64,000 bases of DNA from Allomuricauda sp. CP2A (GCF_001683915.1 NZ_LXTT01000026.1:1-64000); one strand, 5' to 3'. Positions 48,706-57,471 are shown, counted from the stretch's first letter. Program-made: numbers and translations. Notes: generated by a model not told the origin, from the sequence alone.

Positions 48706-49650
48706 TTATTTCTCGGAAAGCAACCAAGCATCGCGGGATTCCGTAGCTTTTACCTTTCTGAGGAACACCAAGGCATCCTTGGGATCCTCAAAGCTGTCAT
48801 AAGCCACTTGATGAAGCCCATATTTGTTCACCCCTAAATAAAAGGCACGATATCCCTTTTCCTTGAGTTGGTTCACCCGTTTTTCAGCATTTTCTTCCAT
48901 GCGGTAGGCACCGGCAATAACATGGTGTTTGCCCAGTTGTCTTTTGTTGACATTGATGTTGATGGCAGGCAGCTCCAAGGGATCACTTTCAAAGAAAGTG
49001 GCTTCCTGGATCAAACGGGAAACTTCATGTTGTGCATCTTGTTGGGCGGCCACCTCTTTTTGTTGAAGGTCGCCATAGGTTCGGTACGAAGTAACGCCCA
49101 AAGAAATGGCCAAAAGGAAGATGGCGGCATATTTCAACCAGGGCCTGAATGAGGACTCTTCACGTTTTTCAGGCGTGATGATGAACGGAATCTTTTCTTC
49201 CAACTCCTCAACTTCTTCCTTCAACACTTCACGTTGAATGGGTGTTGCTGCGAATGCAGAGAACCCAAATGAGGATGTCAAATAATTGACCCTGTTCTCG
49301 GGTTGAAATTGAATACGTTGTTCTCGGTTGAGCCAAAGCTTGCCAATTCCAAAAAGTTCCAGACTTTCACCAAGCTGCAATTTTTTGTTCCACTCCTCGG
49401 CCACATTTTCCACTTCGTGGAGCAATTCCTCATAGCCCAGTTTCTTTTCCTTGGCAATATGCGATACCAATAGGCCGTCATTTTTGCTCAATTGGGCATT
49501 AAAGGAAATGGACTTGGAAGGCGGAATCAGCGTATTGGTCGCCGTATCGATTTCTGCGGATTTTCCATGCGCCAAGAAAGCCCCAAAACCGGGAACCACG
49601 ACACAATTGTATTCAAACAGTAATTTTTCTATGTAGGAATCAATACGCAT
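48706..49650 (-). CDS. HU-CCDC81 and SPOR domain membrane protein
   Basis: A 314-aa protein. The start is the ATG at 49650 (MRIDSYIEKLLFEYNCVVVPGFGAFL), the usual start of the CCDC81/HU-type N-terminal domain (residues about 1-130). One membrane helix follows (WLKYAAIFLLAISLGVTSY, about 168-186), and a C-terminal SPOR domain (about 235-312) with HHVIAGAYRMEENAEKRVNQLKEKGYRA. SPOR domains bind denuded glycan at the septum, and this protein is probably linked to division. It is divergent from dprA across 105 bp. Confidence 0.9.
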   Translation of the reverse strand: MRIDSYIEKLLFEYNCVVVPGFGAFLAHGKSAEIDTATNTLIPPSKSISFNAQLSKNDGLLVSHIAKEKKLGYEELLHEVENVAEEWNKKLQLGESLELFGIGKLWLNREQRIQFQPENRVNYLTSSFGFSAFAATPIQREVLKEEVEELEEKIPFIITPEKREESSFRPWLKYAAIFLLAISLGVTSYRTYGDLQQKEVAAQQDAQHEVSRLIQEATFFESDPLELPAININVNKRQLGKHHVIAGAYRMEENAEKRVNQLKEKGYRAFYLGVNKYGLHQVAYDSFEDPKDALVFLRKVKATESRDAWLLSEK

Positions 49651-49755
49651 AGCCACAAATATTGTAAAAAAAGCAAGAGCAGAAAATAAGCCGGATAACT
49701 TTTTATTAACATTTGAAAATCTGTATTTTGTGGACAACTTTGATGCCCAAATCAA

Positions 49756-50862
49756 ATGACTGAACCTGAAATTATTGCGGCACTTCGCCTGCAGGCCATT
49801 CCCAATATTGGCGATATTACGGCCAAAAAATTAATTGCCCATTGTGGTAGTCCAGCAGCTGTTTTTGAGGACAAAATCCAACATCTTTTAAAAATTGATG
49901 GGGTTGGCCGATTTACTTTGAACGGTCTTCACGATGCTTCTTATTTGGATGAGGCCGAAGAGGAATATGAATTTATATCCAAAGAAGACATTTCCCTATC
50001 CTATTTTTTGGATAAGGATTATCCGGCCTATCTGAAGCATTGCGTGGACGGCCCCATTGTGCTTTTTCAACGGGGAAACATCAACCTGAACCAAAAAAGG
50101 ATCATTAGCGTGGTGGGCACCCGAAATATTACCAACTATGGCAGTGCATTTTGTGAGAAGTTTATAGAGGAGATTGCCCCACTGAATCCCATTATTGTGA
50201 GCGGCTTTGCTTATGGAGTTGATATCACTGTTCAAAAAGCAGCGATGGATCATGGACTCCAGACCATTGCCTGCCTGGCCCATGGATTGAACCAAATCTA
50301 TCCCAAGGCGCACAAAAAATTTGCTTCCAAGTTGGAACAGAACGGTGGGTTCATTACTGAATTTTGGAGTTCCAGCAACCCAGACCGGGAGAACTTCCTC
50401 AAACGAAACCGAATCATTGCGGGTATCAGCGAAGCTACAATTGTGGTTGAGTCAGCTGAAAAAGGAGGGAGTTTGGTCACTGCAGATTTGGCCAATGGAT
50501 ATAATCGGGAGGTGTTTGCCGTACCGGGCAGATGTTCGGACAAGTTCAGTAAGGGGTGCAATGACCTCATCAAACAGCAAAAGTCCCATTTGTTGACCTC
50601 AGCTGCGGAATTGGTCTATCTTTTGAACTGGGATTTGGACGAAAATAAGGAGGAATCTCCCGTACAAAAACAGTTGTTCATCGAATTGGATGAAACAGAA
50701 CAGTCAATCTACTCCTACTTGCAATTGAACGGAAAGCAGTTACTGGACACCGTGGCCTTGGAGTGCAATCTGCCCATTTTTAAAACCTCTTCCACACTTT
50801 TGGGCATGGAAATGAAGGGAGTGATCCGGCCACTGCCCGGCAAACTGTTTGAAGCGATTTGA
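49756..50862 (+). CDS. dprA: DNA processing protein DprA
   Basis: A 368-aa protein that loads RecA on incoming single-stranded DNA during transformation. Near the N-terminus is a helix-hairpin-helix (LQAIPNIGDITAKKLIAHCG), then the Rossmann-like core: VVGTRNITNYG (about 117), VSGFAYGVDITVQKAA (about 150), AHGLNQIYPKAH, RNRIIAGISEATIVVESAEKGGSLVTADLA and VFAVPGRCSDKFSKGCNDLI (about 255-275). A C-terminal winged-helix-like segment ends the protein. It is complete, which suggests competence in this strain. Confidence 0.95.
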   Translation: MTEPEIIAALRLQAIPNIGDITAKKLIAHCGSPAAVFEDKIQHLLKIDGVGRFTLNGLHDASYLDEAEEEYEFISKEDISLSYFLDKDYPAYLKHCVDGPIVLFQRGNINLNQKRIISVVGTRNITNYGSAFCEKFIEEIAPLNPIIVSGFAYGVDITVQKAAMDHGLQTIACLAHGLNQIYPKAHKKFASKLEQNGGFITEFWSSSNPDRENFLKRNRIIAGISEATIVVESAEKGGSLVTADLANGYNREVFAVPGRCSDKFSKGCNDLIKQQKSHLLTSAAELVYLLNWDLDENKEESPVQKQLFIELDETEQSIYSYLQLNGKQLLDTVALECNLPIFKTSSTLLGMEMKGVIRPLPGKLFEAI

Positions 50863-50880
50863 TGAAGGTCATTTTGAGCT

Positions 50881-51010
50881 GTCATCCTGAGCAAAGCGAA
50901 GAATCTTTTTGATGATGATGGAATAAGAGGGATTCTTCACCTCCGTTTTACTCCGGTTCAGAATGACAGGGTAGTTTGTCATACTGAACGCAGTGAAGTA
51001 TCTCCAGTAA
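50881..51010. repeat. Repeat cluster left of the GIY-YIG pseudogene
   Basis: GTCATCCTGAGC at 50881 and an inverse with GATTCTTCACC and GGTTCAGAATGAC ending near 50967 form one imperfect palindrome. A further GTCATACTGAACGC at 50978 starts another. The family recurs at 51334-51419. Confidence 0.78.
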
Positions 51011-51027
51011 TAAGTAAATGAATAATA

Positions 51028-51331
51028 ATGGCCAAATACTATGTTTACATTCTGACCAATCGACACAAAACAGTGCTCTACACAGGAATGACAAATAATC
51101 TGTCAAGGCGATTAATGGAACATAAGGAGAATATTCAATTGATCAAAAAAAACCTTTGCCGCCAAATACAAATGCAAGCACTTGCTCTATTATGAAAAGT
51201 ATACCTGGGTGCAAGATGCCATTACTCGTGAAAAGGAAATAAAAGGATGGATTAGGGCCAAAAAGATTGAATTGATACAAACCACTAATCCAAATATGGA
51301 TTTCTTGGAAGGAGAATTTCTTTTTGAATAA
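51028..51331 (+). pseudogene. GIY-YIG nuclease gene with a frameshift in an A8 run
   Basis: MAKYYVYILTNRHKTVLYTGMTNNLSRRLMEHKENIQLIKK is a fine GIY-YIG start, with VYI, LYTG and the RR pair in place. At 51145-51152 a run of eight A shifts the frame; with seven A the protein would continue TFAAKYKCKHLLYYEKY, then DAITREKEIKGWIRAKKIELI, and end at the TAA 51329-51331 after 101 codons. So it is one base from intact; phase variation, a dead gene or a sequence error are all possible. It is bracketed by GTCAT...GGTTCAGAATGAC repeats. Confidence 0.88.
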
Positions 51332-51333
51332 AA

Positions 51334-51419
51334 ATGTCATGCTGAGCGTAGCGAAGCATCTTTTGGATGTCTGCCGGATGCATTACGTGGGATTCTTCAC
51401 CTTCGGTTCAGAATGACAT
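51334..51419. repeat. Repeat cluster right of the GIY-YIG pseudogene
   Basis: ATGTCATGCTGAGCGTAGCG at 51334 and the inverse GGATTCTTCACCTTCGGTTC followed by AGAATGACAT ending at 51419. It matches the left cluster in type and order and lies just before the trpS stop. Confidence 0.78.
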
Positions 51420-51428
51420 AAAATATAA

Positions 51429-52397
51429 TTAATACCCCAACTTCTCCCGCACGCGTCCCAAAACACCATTGGCCACTTTCTTGGCCTTTTCCGCACCAAA
51501 GGTCAGTGCCTCGTCCACCTCGTTCAGGTGGTTCATGTAGTAATCAAACTTTTCCCGGGGTTCTTCAAATGTTGACAAAATGAGCTCATACAAGGCCTGT
51601 TTTGCATGTCCGTAGCCATAATTCCCGGCAAGATAGTTGGCGCTCATTTCTTCAATCTGTTCTTGGTTGGCCAACAGTTTGTAGAGTGCAAATACATTGT
51701 CCTTGCTGGGATCTTTGGGTTCTTCCATGGGCGTACTGTCCGTGACGATACCCATGATCTGTTTGCGCAGTTTTTTATCCGGTTGAAAAATATTGATGAG
51801 GTTACCGCGACTCTTGCTCATTTTTTCCCCGTCCGTTCCGGGAACGTACATGGTCTGTTCATGGACTTTGGCTTCGGGAATTACAAAGGTTTCTCCCATC
51901 TGGTTGTGGAAACGAGAAGCCACATCACGGGTCATTTCCAAATGCTGAAGTTGATCTTTCCCTACGGGAACAATATTGGCATCGTAAAGCAAAATATCCG
52001 CGGCCATGAGCATGGGATAGGTGAACAGCCCGGCATTTACATCTTCCAGCCGATCTGCCTTGTCCTTAAAGGAGTGGGCCAAAGTCAACCGTTGATAGGG
52101 AAAAAAACAGCTAAGGTACCAGGCCAGTTCGGCCGTTTGGGGTACATCGCTCTGACGGTAAAAAACAGTTTTTTCAATATCAAGGCCAAAGGCAAGCCAC
52201 GCAGCCGCAATGGCATAGGTATTGCTTCGCAACAGTTCCCCATCTTTGATTTGGGTAAGGGAATGCATATCAGCAATAAAAAGAAACGAATCATTTTTGG
52301 GATCTTGGGCCATTTCAATGGCGGGGATGATTGCTCCCAAGATATTTCCCAAGTGGGGCGTTCCAGTACTTTGGATTCCGGTCAGAATTCGGGCCAT
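51429..52397 (-). CDS. trpS: Tryptophanyl-tRNA synthetase
   Basis: A 322-aa class I synthetase. The HIGH-type motif is STGTPHLGNILG (about residues 10-21), the KMSKS motif is GEKMSKSRGN (about 192-201), with FIADMHSLTQI and YPMLMAADILLYDANIVPVGKDQLQHLEMTRDVA between. The length is the bacterial norm. It activates tryptophan and loads tRNA-Trp. It is leftward, apart from its neighbours, and ends beside a repeat cluster. Confidence 0.97.
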   Translation of the reverse strand: MARILTGIQSTGTPHLGNILGAIIPAIEMAQDPKNDSFLFIADMHSLTQIKDGELLRSNTYAIAAAWLAFGLDIEKTVFYRQSDVPQTAELAWYLSCFFPYQRLTLAHSFKDKADRLEDVNAGLFTYPMLMAADILLYDANIVPVGKDQLQHLEMTRDVASRFHNQMGETFVIPEAKVHEQTMYVPGTDGEKMSKSRGNLINIFQPDKKLRKQIMGIVTDSTPMEEPKDPSKDNVFALYKLLANQEQIEEMSANYLAGNYGYGHAKQALYELILSTFEEPREKFDYYMNHLNEVDEALTFGAEKAKKVANGVLGRVREKLGY

Positions 52398-52437
52398 GCT
52401 TTATTTTTGCCCGTAAAAGTAAGCATCCCGCTCATAT

Positions 52438-52461
52438 AAAAAAAGCGGCCTTGGCCGCTTA
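52438..52461 (-). terminator. Intrinsic terminator after the GlsB-like gene
   Basis: AAGCGGCC (52443-52450) pairs with GGCCGCTT (52453-52460) around two bases. On the minus strand it is followed by a T7 tract, so it ends the leftward gene at 52482. Confidence 0.92.
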
Positions 52462-52481
52462 TAATTGGATTTTTCTACAAC

Positions 52482-52724
52482 TCATTTTTTAAAGAGGCCG
52501 GCAATAAAAAGAATTACCACGGCACCTATGACCCCTGTTATGAGGTCTCCGAGAACACCGGACGCCACATGGACCCCCAATGTGGAGAACAGCCAATTGC
52601 CTATTACACCCCCAACAATTCCCAAAATAATGTTTATAAGGGCTCCAAATCCACCGCCTTTCATAATTTTGCCCGCAAGCCATCCGGCGAGGGCACCAAT
52701 CAATAAAGCATACAAAATACCCAT
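52482..52724 (-). CDS. GlsB/YeaQ/YmgE family membrane protein
   Basis: An 80-aa Gly-rich protein with three membrane helices: GILYALLIGALAGWLAGKIMKGGGFG, LINIILGIVGGVIGNWLF and DLITGVIGAVVILFIAGLF. The AGWLAGKIMKG stretch is the family mark of GlsB/YeaQ, also called transglycosylase-associated, linked to stress in some bacteria. The molecular role is not known. It has its own terminator. Confidence 0.93.
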   Translation of the reverse strand: MGILYALLIGALAGWLAGKIMKGGGFGALINIILGIVGGVIGNWLFSTLGVHVASGVLGDLITGVIGAVVILFIAGLFKK

Positions 52725-52781
52725 ATCCTAAGTTTTAATGGTTAGTCCTCTAAAGATATTCAAAAATTCTACTTTTGAGGT

Positions 52782-53516
52782 ATGCATGTAGCAATCAAAA
52801 ATGTGGGGCATTTGTTGTATAGGGTGTGGTTCTATATTTTGGTTACCGTTCCCATTTTTTTGTTTTTCCCCATCTTGTTGCTACTGACCATTTCTGAACA
52901 AACCTATCCCCAATTTTTTTGGATGGCAAGGAATTTTTGGGCCAGGCCCATAGTGTACGGTATGGGGTGTTTTCCAAAAATTGAACGGGAACAGCATATG
53001 GAAAACGGGAAAAGCTATATGTTGGTCGCCAACCATACCAGCATGTTGGATATTATGCTGATGCTTTTGGTGAGTAGAAATCCTTTCGTGTTTGTGGGCA
53101 AAAAGGAGTTGGTGAACATTCCCATTTTTGGATTTTTCTACAAACGGGTCTGTATTATGGTGGACAGGGACAACGTTCGCAGCAGAACAGGGGTGTATCG
53201 CCGAGCTCAAAGAAGATTGGATCAAGGGTTGAGCATCTGTATATTCCCGGAAGGTGGGGTGCCCGAAGAGCATGTTGTTTTGGATGAGTTTAAGGATGGG
53301 GCCTTTAAAATGGCCATTGCCCATAAGATTCCTGTGGTACCCATTACTTTTTATGACAACAAAAAGCGGTTTTCATTTACTTTTTTTAGCGGAGGACCGG
53401 GAAGGATACGGGCCAAAGTGCACCAATTTTTTGAAACAGGAATTCTGGCAGAGGAAGACAAATCAACGCTTCGGGAAGAGGTAAGGGAGGTCATTCTAAA
53501 AGAGCTTACAGGTTAA
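52782..53516 (+). CDS. plsC: 1-acyl-sn-glycerol-3-phosphate acyltransferase
   Basis: A 244-aa protein with an N-terminal membrane helix (VWFYILVTVPIFLFFPILLLL) and the PlsC motifs: block I VANHTSMLDIM (HX4D, about residue 82), block II GVYRRAQ, block III FPEGGVPEE (about 155) and VVPITFY (about 183). It adds the second acyl chain to lysophosphatidate in phospholipid synthesis at the inner membrane. The ATG at 52782 follows a 57-bp gap from the divergent GlsB gene. It overlaps the convergent kinase gene by 11 bp. Confidence 0.92.
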   Translation: MHVAIKNVGHLLYRVWFYILVTVPIFLFFPILLLLTISEQTYPQFFWMARNFWARPIVYGMGCFPKIEREQHMENGKSYMLVANHTSMLDIMLMLLVSRNPFVFVGKKELVNIPIFGFFYKRVCIMVDRDNVRSRTGVYRRAQRRLDQGLSICIFPEGGVPEEHVVLDEFKDGAFKMAIAHKIPVVPITFYDNKKRFSFTFFSGGPGRIRAKVHQFFETGILAEEDKSTLREEVREVILKELTG

Positions 53517-54675
53517 GGTTGGGAAGTTTTATGGAGATAATGCCCTCGTACTGCCCATTGTTGTCCGTTATGGAGACATCATTGGTTATGTGGTAGTCTT
53601 TCACAGCATTCAAAAGCCGCACATGATCCTGCCACTTCAAGATTCCTTCCCTATATTCGGGTTGGTTGGCCATATTTGATTTGGTACCTGGACATTGATG
53701 TAGCACTTTTAAGGCCACTTCACTTTCCGAAATGGTGAAGGTTACATTGAAAAAGTGGTTTTTTTCAATGTTTGACATGGCCTTCTCTATGATGTTCTCA
53801 AAAAGGGTCTGGATTATAAAGGAAGGAATAATGGCATCATTCATCGATTTTGGGCTAGACTCCATATTGATGGCATATTCAAAAGAACCATCGTACCGAA
53901 GTTTTTGAAGCTTAAGATAGCCATGCAGCATTTCTATTTCATCAGCCAGCACAACCGTATCATGCTCTATGTGGTTCAGATAAAACCGGATAAGTTTGCT
54001 GAATGTTGACAAGTATTCCATGGCCATCCTTTTCTTCTCGGAGGCAACAAAATATTGGATAGCGTTCAGTGCATTGAACACAAAATGTGGGTTCATCTGC
54101 GAGTTCAGTGCTCTTAGCTTCAGCCCCAACATTTCTTCCTTTATTTTATAAAGCCTGTCCTGCTCGTCCAAGAGCGCTTTTGTGGCACGCACACTTTTGA
54201 TCTTAATTGCGCAGATGGATGCTATGGCCGAAAGCATTTTCAGGTGATGGAGGTTAAAAAAATTGATGTCGGGGTGCTCACAATCTATAACACCATAAAT
54301 AGTGTTTTCATAAGTGATGGGCACACAGATTTCAGAGAGCCGCATCTCATCGTCCTTTATATATCGGGGGTCTATGGAAGTGTCATTAACAATTTCCGCT
54401 ACGCCTGTCTGGGCCACATGACCGGTTATTCCCTCCCCGATAGAAATTTCAACAGGATTGTACAGCGTTTGGTCCTTAGGGTTTTTGGGGCCATAGGCCG
54501 CTTTTTGGATCAGTAGGTTGTTGTCATAGTCAATGAGGTAGATCACACAATCCACAAAATCTAATTTTGAAATACAGTTTTTGGCCAGATCCCACAAGAT
54601 CTCGGTCTCGTTTTCCTTTCCCAACAATGATTTTGAGAAATATATAAGGATATCTTCAAACTGCTTGTTTTTCAA
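53506..54675 (-). CDS. GAF domain histidine kinase of LytS/YehU type, degenerate ATPase
   Basis: From the TTG at 54675 a 389-aa soluble protein. A GAF domain (about residues 25-175; VIYLIDYDNNLLIQKAAYGP, GEGITGHVAQTG, ICVPITYENTIYGVIDCEHP) is followed by the His_kinase domain: LNSQMNPHFVFNALNAIQYFVASEKK (about 190-215) has the phospho-accepting His. The ATPase part keeps an N-box-like LFENIIEKA but no DxGxG, so ATP binding may be lost. The open frame reaches 54798, but that part encodes a terminator, so a later start is likely. No response regulator lies near. Confidence 0.8.
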   Translation of the reverse strand: MKNKQFEDILIYFSKSLLGKENETEILWDLAKNCISKLDFVDCVIYLIDYDNNLLIQKAAYGPKNPKDQTLYNPVEISIGEGITGHVAQTGVAEIVNDTSIDPRYIKDDEMRLSEICVPITYENTIYGVIDCEHPDINFFNLHHLKMLSAIASICAIKIKSVRATKALLDEQDRLYKIKEEMLGLKLRALNSQMNPHFVFNALNAIQYFVASEKKRMAMEYLSTFSKLIRFYLNHIEHDTVVLADEIEMLHGYLKLQKLRYDGSFEYAINMESSPKSMNDAIIPSFIIQTLFENIIEKAMSNIEKNHFFNVTFTISESEVALKVLHQCPGTKSNMANQPEYREGILKWQDHVRLLNAVKDYHITNDVSITDNNGQYEGIISIKLPNLNL

Positions 54676-54787
54676 ACTGATATGATTTAGTGCTAAGCTG
54701 TAATAAAGTAACAAATTTTTAAAACAACTTGCTTTTATTGGGAACTGATTATCAATTTCTTGGGAAAAACATTCTAAAAAAAGAAAA

Positions 54788-54814
54788 CGCCCCGTCAATA
54801 GAACAGGGCGCTAA
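54788..54814 (-). terminator. Intrinsic terminator of the sigma/beta-barrel operon
   Basis: On the minus strand CGCCCTGT and ACGGGGCG form an 8-bp stem (one T-G pair) with a 7-nt loop, followed by TTTTCTTTTTTT. It ends the leftward gene stopping at 54861 and overlaps the open frame of the kinase. Confidence 0.85.
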
Positions 54815-54860
54815 TTTGATTGCCTAAAGGGGCAATCTTCCTAACCAACATTTTAAATCT

Positions 54861-56363
54861 CTAAAACTTAAAGCTTACACCACTGTATATTCCAATGGAG
54901 AAGGGTTGAAATTCACCCGCAGTTTTAGAAAACGTATTCATTTGATATTTAAAAACAGGCTCTACACTAAGCTGTACTTTGGGAGAGAAGTCGTAGTTGA
55001 GCCCCATTCCAAAATTGGCACTAAAGTTTACATCGTTTGCATTGGTGGCCTCGCCCACTTCGGTCACTAAACCTTCAGACTCTACCAAAACAGAGTTGTC
55101 CACAAGGAACAGGGAGCTCACCCCACCGATGAGGTCAACGCCAAATTTCCTGTCAAGGATAGCATAGTTTAGCTCAACAGGCACTTCTATGTAGCCCAGT
55201 TGCTGTACCATTTTTCCATCCAAAACGGGAATTTCATTGGAAGAAAGTTCCAAGAATGCATCGGTTGGGATGTTGTTTGGGAGGCTATTTTTACTTTGGA
55301 CCACAAGGGTCTCGGATTTTTGACTGTAATTGATATTGTCAAGCTTGTCATTGGATGCAATTCTTGAAGAAGAGGAAAATAGTACATCATTGGTGTCGTA
55401 TCCATAATTTACACGATGCACCCCAGAACGTATCTTCAACTTTTTGCCAATTTCATAGGCCACGGAAAGACCATAACTTAAATTAAGGTTCCCCGATTTG
55501 GAGTTTGAGGCGAAATCCGAATGGATGGGGGAGCCTTTTCCGGAGGCACTTGTATATACTGGAGCTACCGATGGGCCAACCGACCATTTCCCAGAAGAGG
55601 TGTTGTCCGCGACCACTTCTTCCGCTTCCTGCTCCTTTATGGCATCAAAAATGGACTTCTTTTCAATTTCATCTTCTCTTTCTTCATTGATGGCTACGGC
55701 CTCTTCTTTTTGCTGTTCCTGTCTATCTTCAACGGATTGTTTCTGCAATTCGCTATTCTGGGACAGGTCTTGCGCAATAGCCTTGTCATTGTCAGAAACA
55801 GGGTTGGCAAGGTTTTCCTCTTCAACAGTTTTATCAGACATGGCCAAAGCAGCTGCTTCCTTTGTGTTTTGAATAGGGGAAAGGTCATCTTGTGTTTTGG
55901 TGCGATTTTTTTCCACCAAGTCAGTTTCAGCCACTTGCTGCCTGGAGGTAAGGCTTTGGTTGGGGTTCATGGGGCCCTGTGCATCCTGATTTTCACCTTC
56001 CTCAGTTTTGGAAGAGGTCTCAACCAATCCATCTGCATTATTGTTGATGGAAGAAGGGTCCATTTCTTCTCTGCCTTTTTCTGTTTGATTTTCTTGAATT
56101 GAAGGATCTACTACATGGGTTTCGGTATCCGTTACAATGATCTCATTTTGTTGCTGTGCATTTTCAAACGGATTGATGATGTAGAACAACACGGCCAATA
56201 CCGCGGCCACCCCGCCAAGTCGCCACCAAAGTGGAACCAAGCGTTTTTTCTGTTTCTTCTTGTCCAAGGAAGCCTCAATGGAATCCCAGACCTTATCATC
56301 CGGAACTTCCTGAAACCCCTCAAAGGCCTCCTTGAACAATTGCTCTAAGTTCTTTTTCCCCAT
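54861..56363 (-). CDS. Trans-envelope protein: cytoplasmic head, membrane anchor, linker and beta-barrel
   Basis: A 500-aa protein. Residues 1-45 are a cytoplasmic head (EVPDDKVWDSIEASLDKKKQKK), like short anti-sigma-type N-termini of Bacteroidota. A membrane helix (WWRLGGVAAVLAVLFYIINPF, about 46-66) is followed by a long acidic, Gln/Asn-rich linker to about 255. The rest is an outer-membrane beta-barrel-like domain (GPSVAPVYTS, LSYGLSVAYEIGKKLKIRSGVHRVNYGY) with a terminal Phe. It is encoded 11 bp after an ECF sigma factor gene and may act as its sensor and partner; that is inference. Confidence 0.78.
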   Translation of the reverse strand: MGKKNLEQLFKEAFEGFQEVPDDKVWDSIEASLDKKKQKKRLVPLWWRLGGVAAVLAVLFYIINPFENAQQQNEIIVTDTETHVVDPSIQENQTEKGREEMDPSSINNNADGLVETSSKTEEGENQDAQGPMNPNQSLTSRQQVAETDLVEKNRTKTQDDLSPIQNTKEAAALAMSDKTVEEENLANPVSDNDKAIAQDLSQNSELQKQSVEDRQEQQKEEAVAINEEREDEIEKKSIFDAIKEQEAEEVVADNTSSGKWSVGPSVAPVYTSASGKGSPIHSDFASNSKSGNLNLSYGLSVAYEIGKKLKIRSGVHRVNYGYDTNDVLFSSSSRIASNDKLDNINYSQKSETLVVQSKNSLPNNIPTDAFLELSSNEIPVLDGKMVQQLGYIEVPVELNYAILDRKFGVDLIGGVSSLFLVDNSVLVESEGLVTEVGEATNANDVNFSANFGMGLNYDFSPKVQLSVEPVFKYQMNTFSKTAGEFQPFSIGIYSGVSFKF

Positions 56364-56374
56364 CGTTAAATTCT

Positions 56375-56905
56375 TTACGCAATATTTATTTTTTCTTTTT
56401 CTATTTTTTCCCTCAGAATCATTTTGGCGCGGGCCAAATTGGACTTTGAGGTTCCCGTGGATGTCCCCAACATCTCACTTATCTCTTTGTGGCTATACCC
56501 ATCCAATACATAAAGGTTGAAGGTAAGCCTGTACTTGTTCGGTAATTCTTGAATATATCCCAAGAGGGTGGACAGGCTTATATCCGTCCCCTCCGTGTCC
56601 ACCTCGGTTTCTTCGCCAATGTTTTCAGAAACCACATTGAGGTGTTGTTCTTTTCGGTATTTCTGCAATACAGTATTTACCGTGATCCGTTTGATCCACC
56701 CTTCAAAGGAACCTTGAAAACCATATTGGTCTATTTTGCTGAAAATGGTCATAAAACTGTCGTGCAGATTATCCTCTGCCTCAGTTTTATTCTTGGAGTA
56801 CTTGAGACACATACCGAAAAGAATACCGGAATATCTCCGGTATAGTTCGGCTTGTGCCTGCCGTTCTCCTTTTTTACATTTATGTATCAGCTCTTCAAGA
56901 TCCAA
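56375..56905 (-). CDS. ECF-type RNA polymerase sigma factor
   Basis: A 176-aa sigma-70 family protein of ECF size. Region 2 is LYRRYSGILFGMCLKYSKNKTEAEDNLHDSFMTIFSKIDQYGFQGSFEGWIKRITVNTVLQKYRK (about residues 21-85); region 4 is LPNKYRLTFNLYVLDGYSHKEISEMLGTSTGTSKSNLARAKMILREKI (about 115-165), with the helix-turn-helix. It is the first gene of an operon with the trans-envelope protein at 54861, which may hold it at the membrane. Target genes are not known. Confidence 0.93.
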   Translation of the reverse strand: MDLEELIHKCKKGERQAQAELYRRYSGILFGMCLKYSKNKTEAEDNLHDSFMTIFSKIDQYGFQGSFEGWIKRITVNTVLQKYRKEQHLNVVSENIGEETEVDTEGTDISLSTLLGYIQELPNKYRLTFNLYVLDGYSHKEISEMLGTSTGTSKSNLARAKMILREKIEKEKINIA

Positions 56906-56933
56906 ATGTTGGTCAATTTTGGATTATTGATGT

Positions 56934-57377
56934 CTAGTTTGTTGTTGATTCGCCTACCACAGGAACGTCGTATTCCAAGTAGACGGCTTCGTCATTTTCA
57001 TCTTGCCCCGCATAAAACTTAAAATGATACTCGCCAGTGAAAATCACATGGAACTGCATTGTGGCAACAACTTCTTCAGTGGCCTGCGTGCATGCCAAAC
57101 CCTCATTTGTCAATCTAGACCCGACCACAATCACTTCACGATCGGTCTGTCCGGTTTTAACAACATCGAACCCTTCAAAATATGTGCAACCATCGGGTCT
57201 AACATAGGTGACGTCAATATCATAGGTTTCGTTGAGTTCAAAGGACTCGGGCATATCCACCGCCACAACATCCAATGAGGTAAAGTAAAAATTTGGGGTG
57301 TCATCATCCAGTTCACATGAACTGAACCATAACCCTGCCACAAGAAAAACTAGGGGCATAAACACGTTTCTTATCAT
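56934..57377 (-). CDS. Uncharacterised lipoprotein
   Basis: A 147-aa lipoprotein with signal peptide and lipobox FSSC (about residue 20). The mature part is acidic and beta-rich: NFYFTSLDVVAVDMPESFELNETYDIDVTYVRPDGCTYFEGFDV, then GLACTQATEEVVATMQFHVIFTGEYHFKFYAG. This is suggestive of a single immunoglobulin-like sandwich with one pair of cysteines. I do not recognise the family. It lies upstream of the sigma factor gene on the same strand, 28 bp away, and may share its transcript. Confidence 0.8.
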   Translation of the reverse strand: MIRNVFMPLVFLVAGLWFSSCELDDDTPNFYFTSLDVVAVDMPESFELNETYDIDVTYVRPDGCTYFEGFDVVKTGQTDREVIVVGSRLTNEGLACTQATEEVVATMQFHVIFTGEYHFKFYAGQDENDEAVYLEYDVPVVGESTTN

Positions 57378-57471
57378 AAAAATCCTTTTTTATCCCTAGA
57401 TGTGCAGTATAGACAAGGGTTGCGTAGGATTTTCACAAGCAAAAGTTAAACACCCAAAAAGCAGGGCCAAC

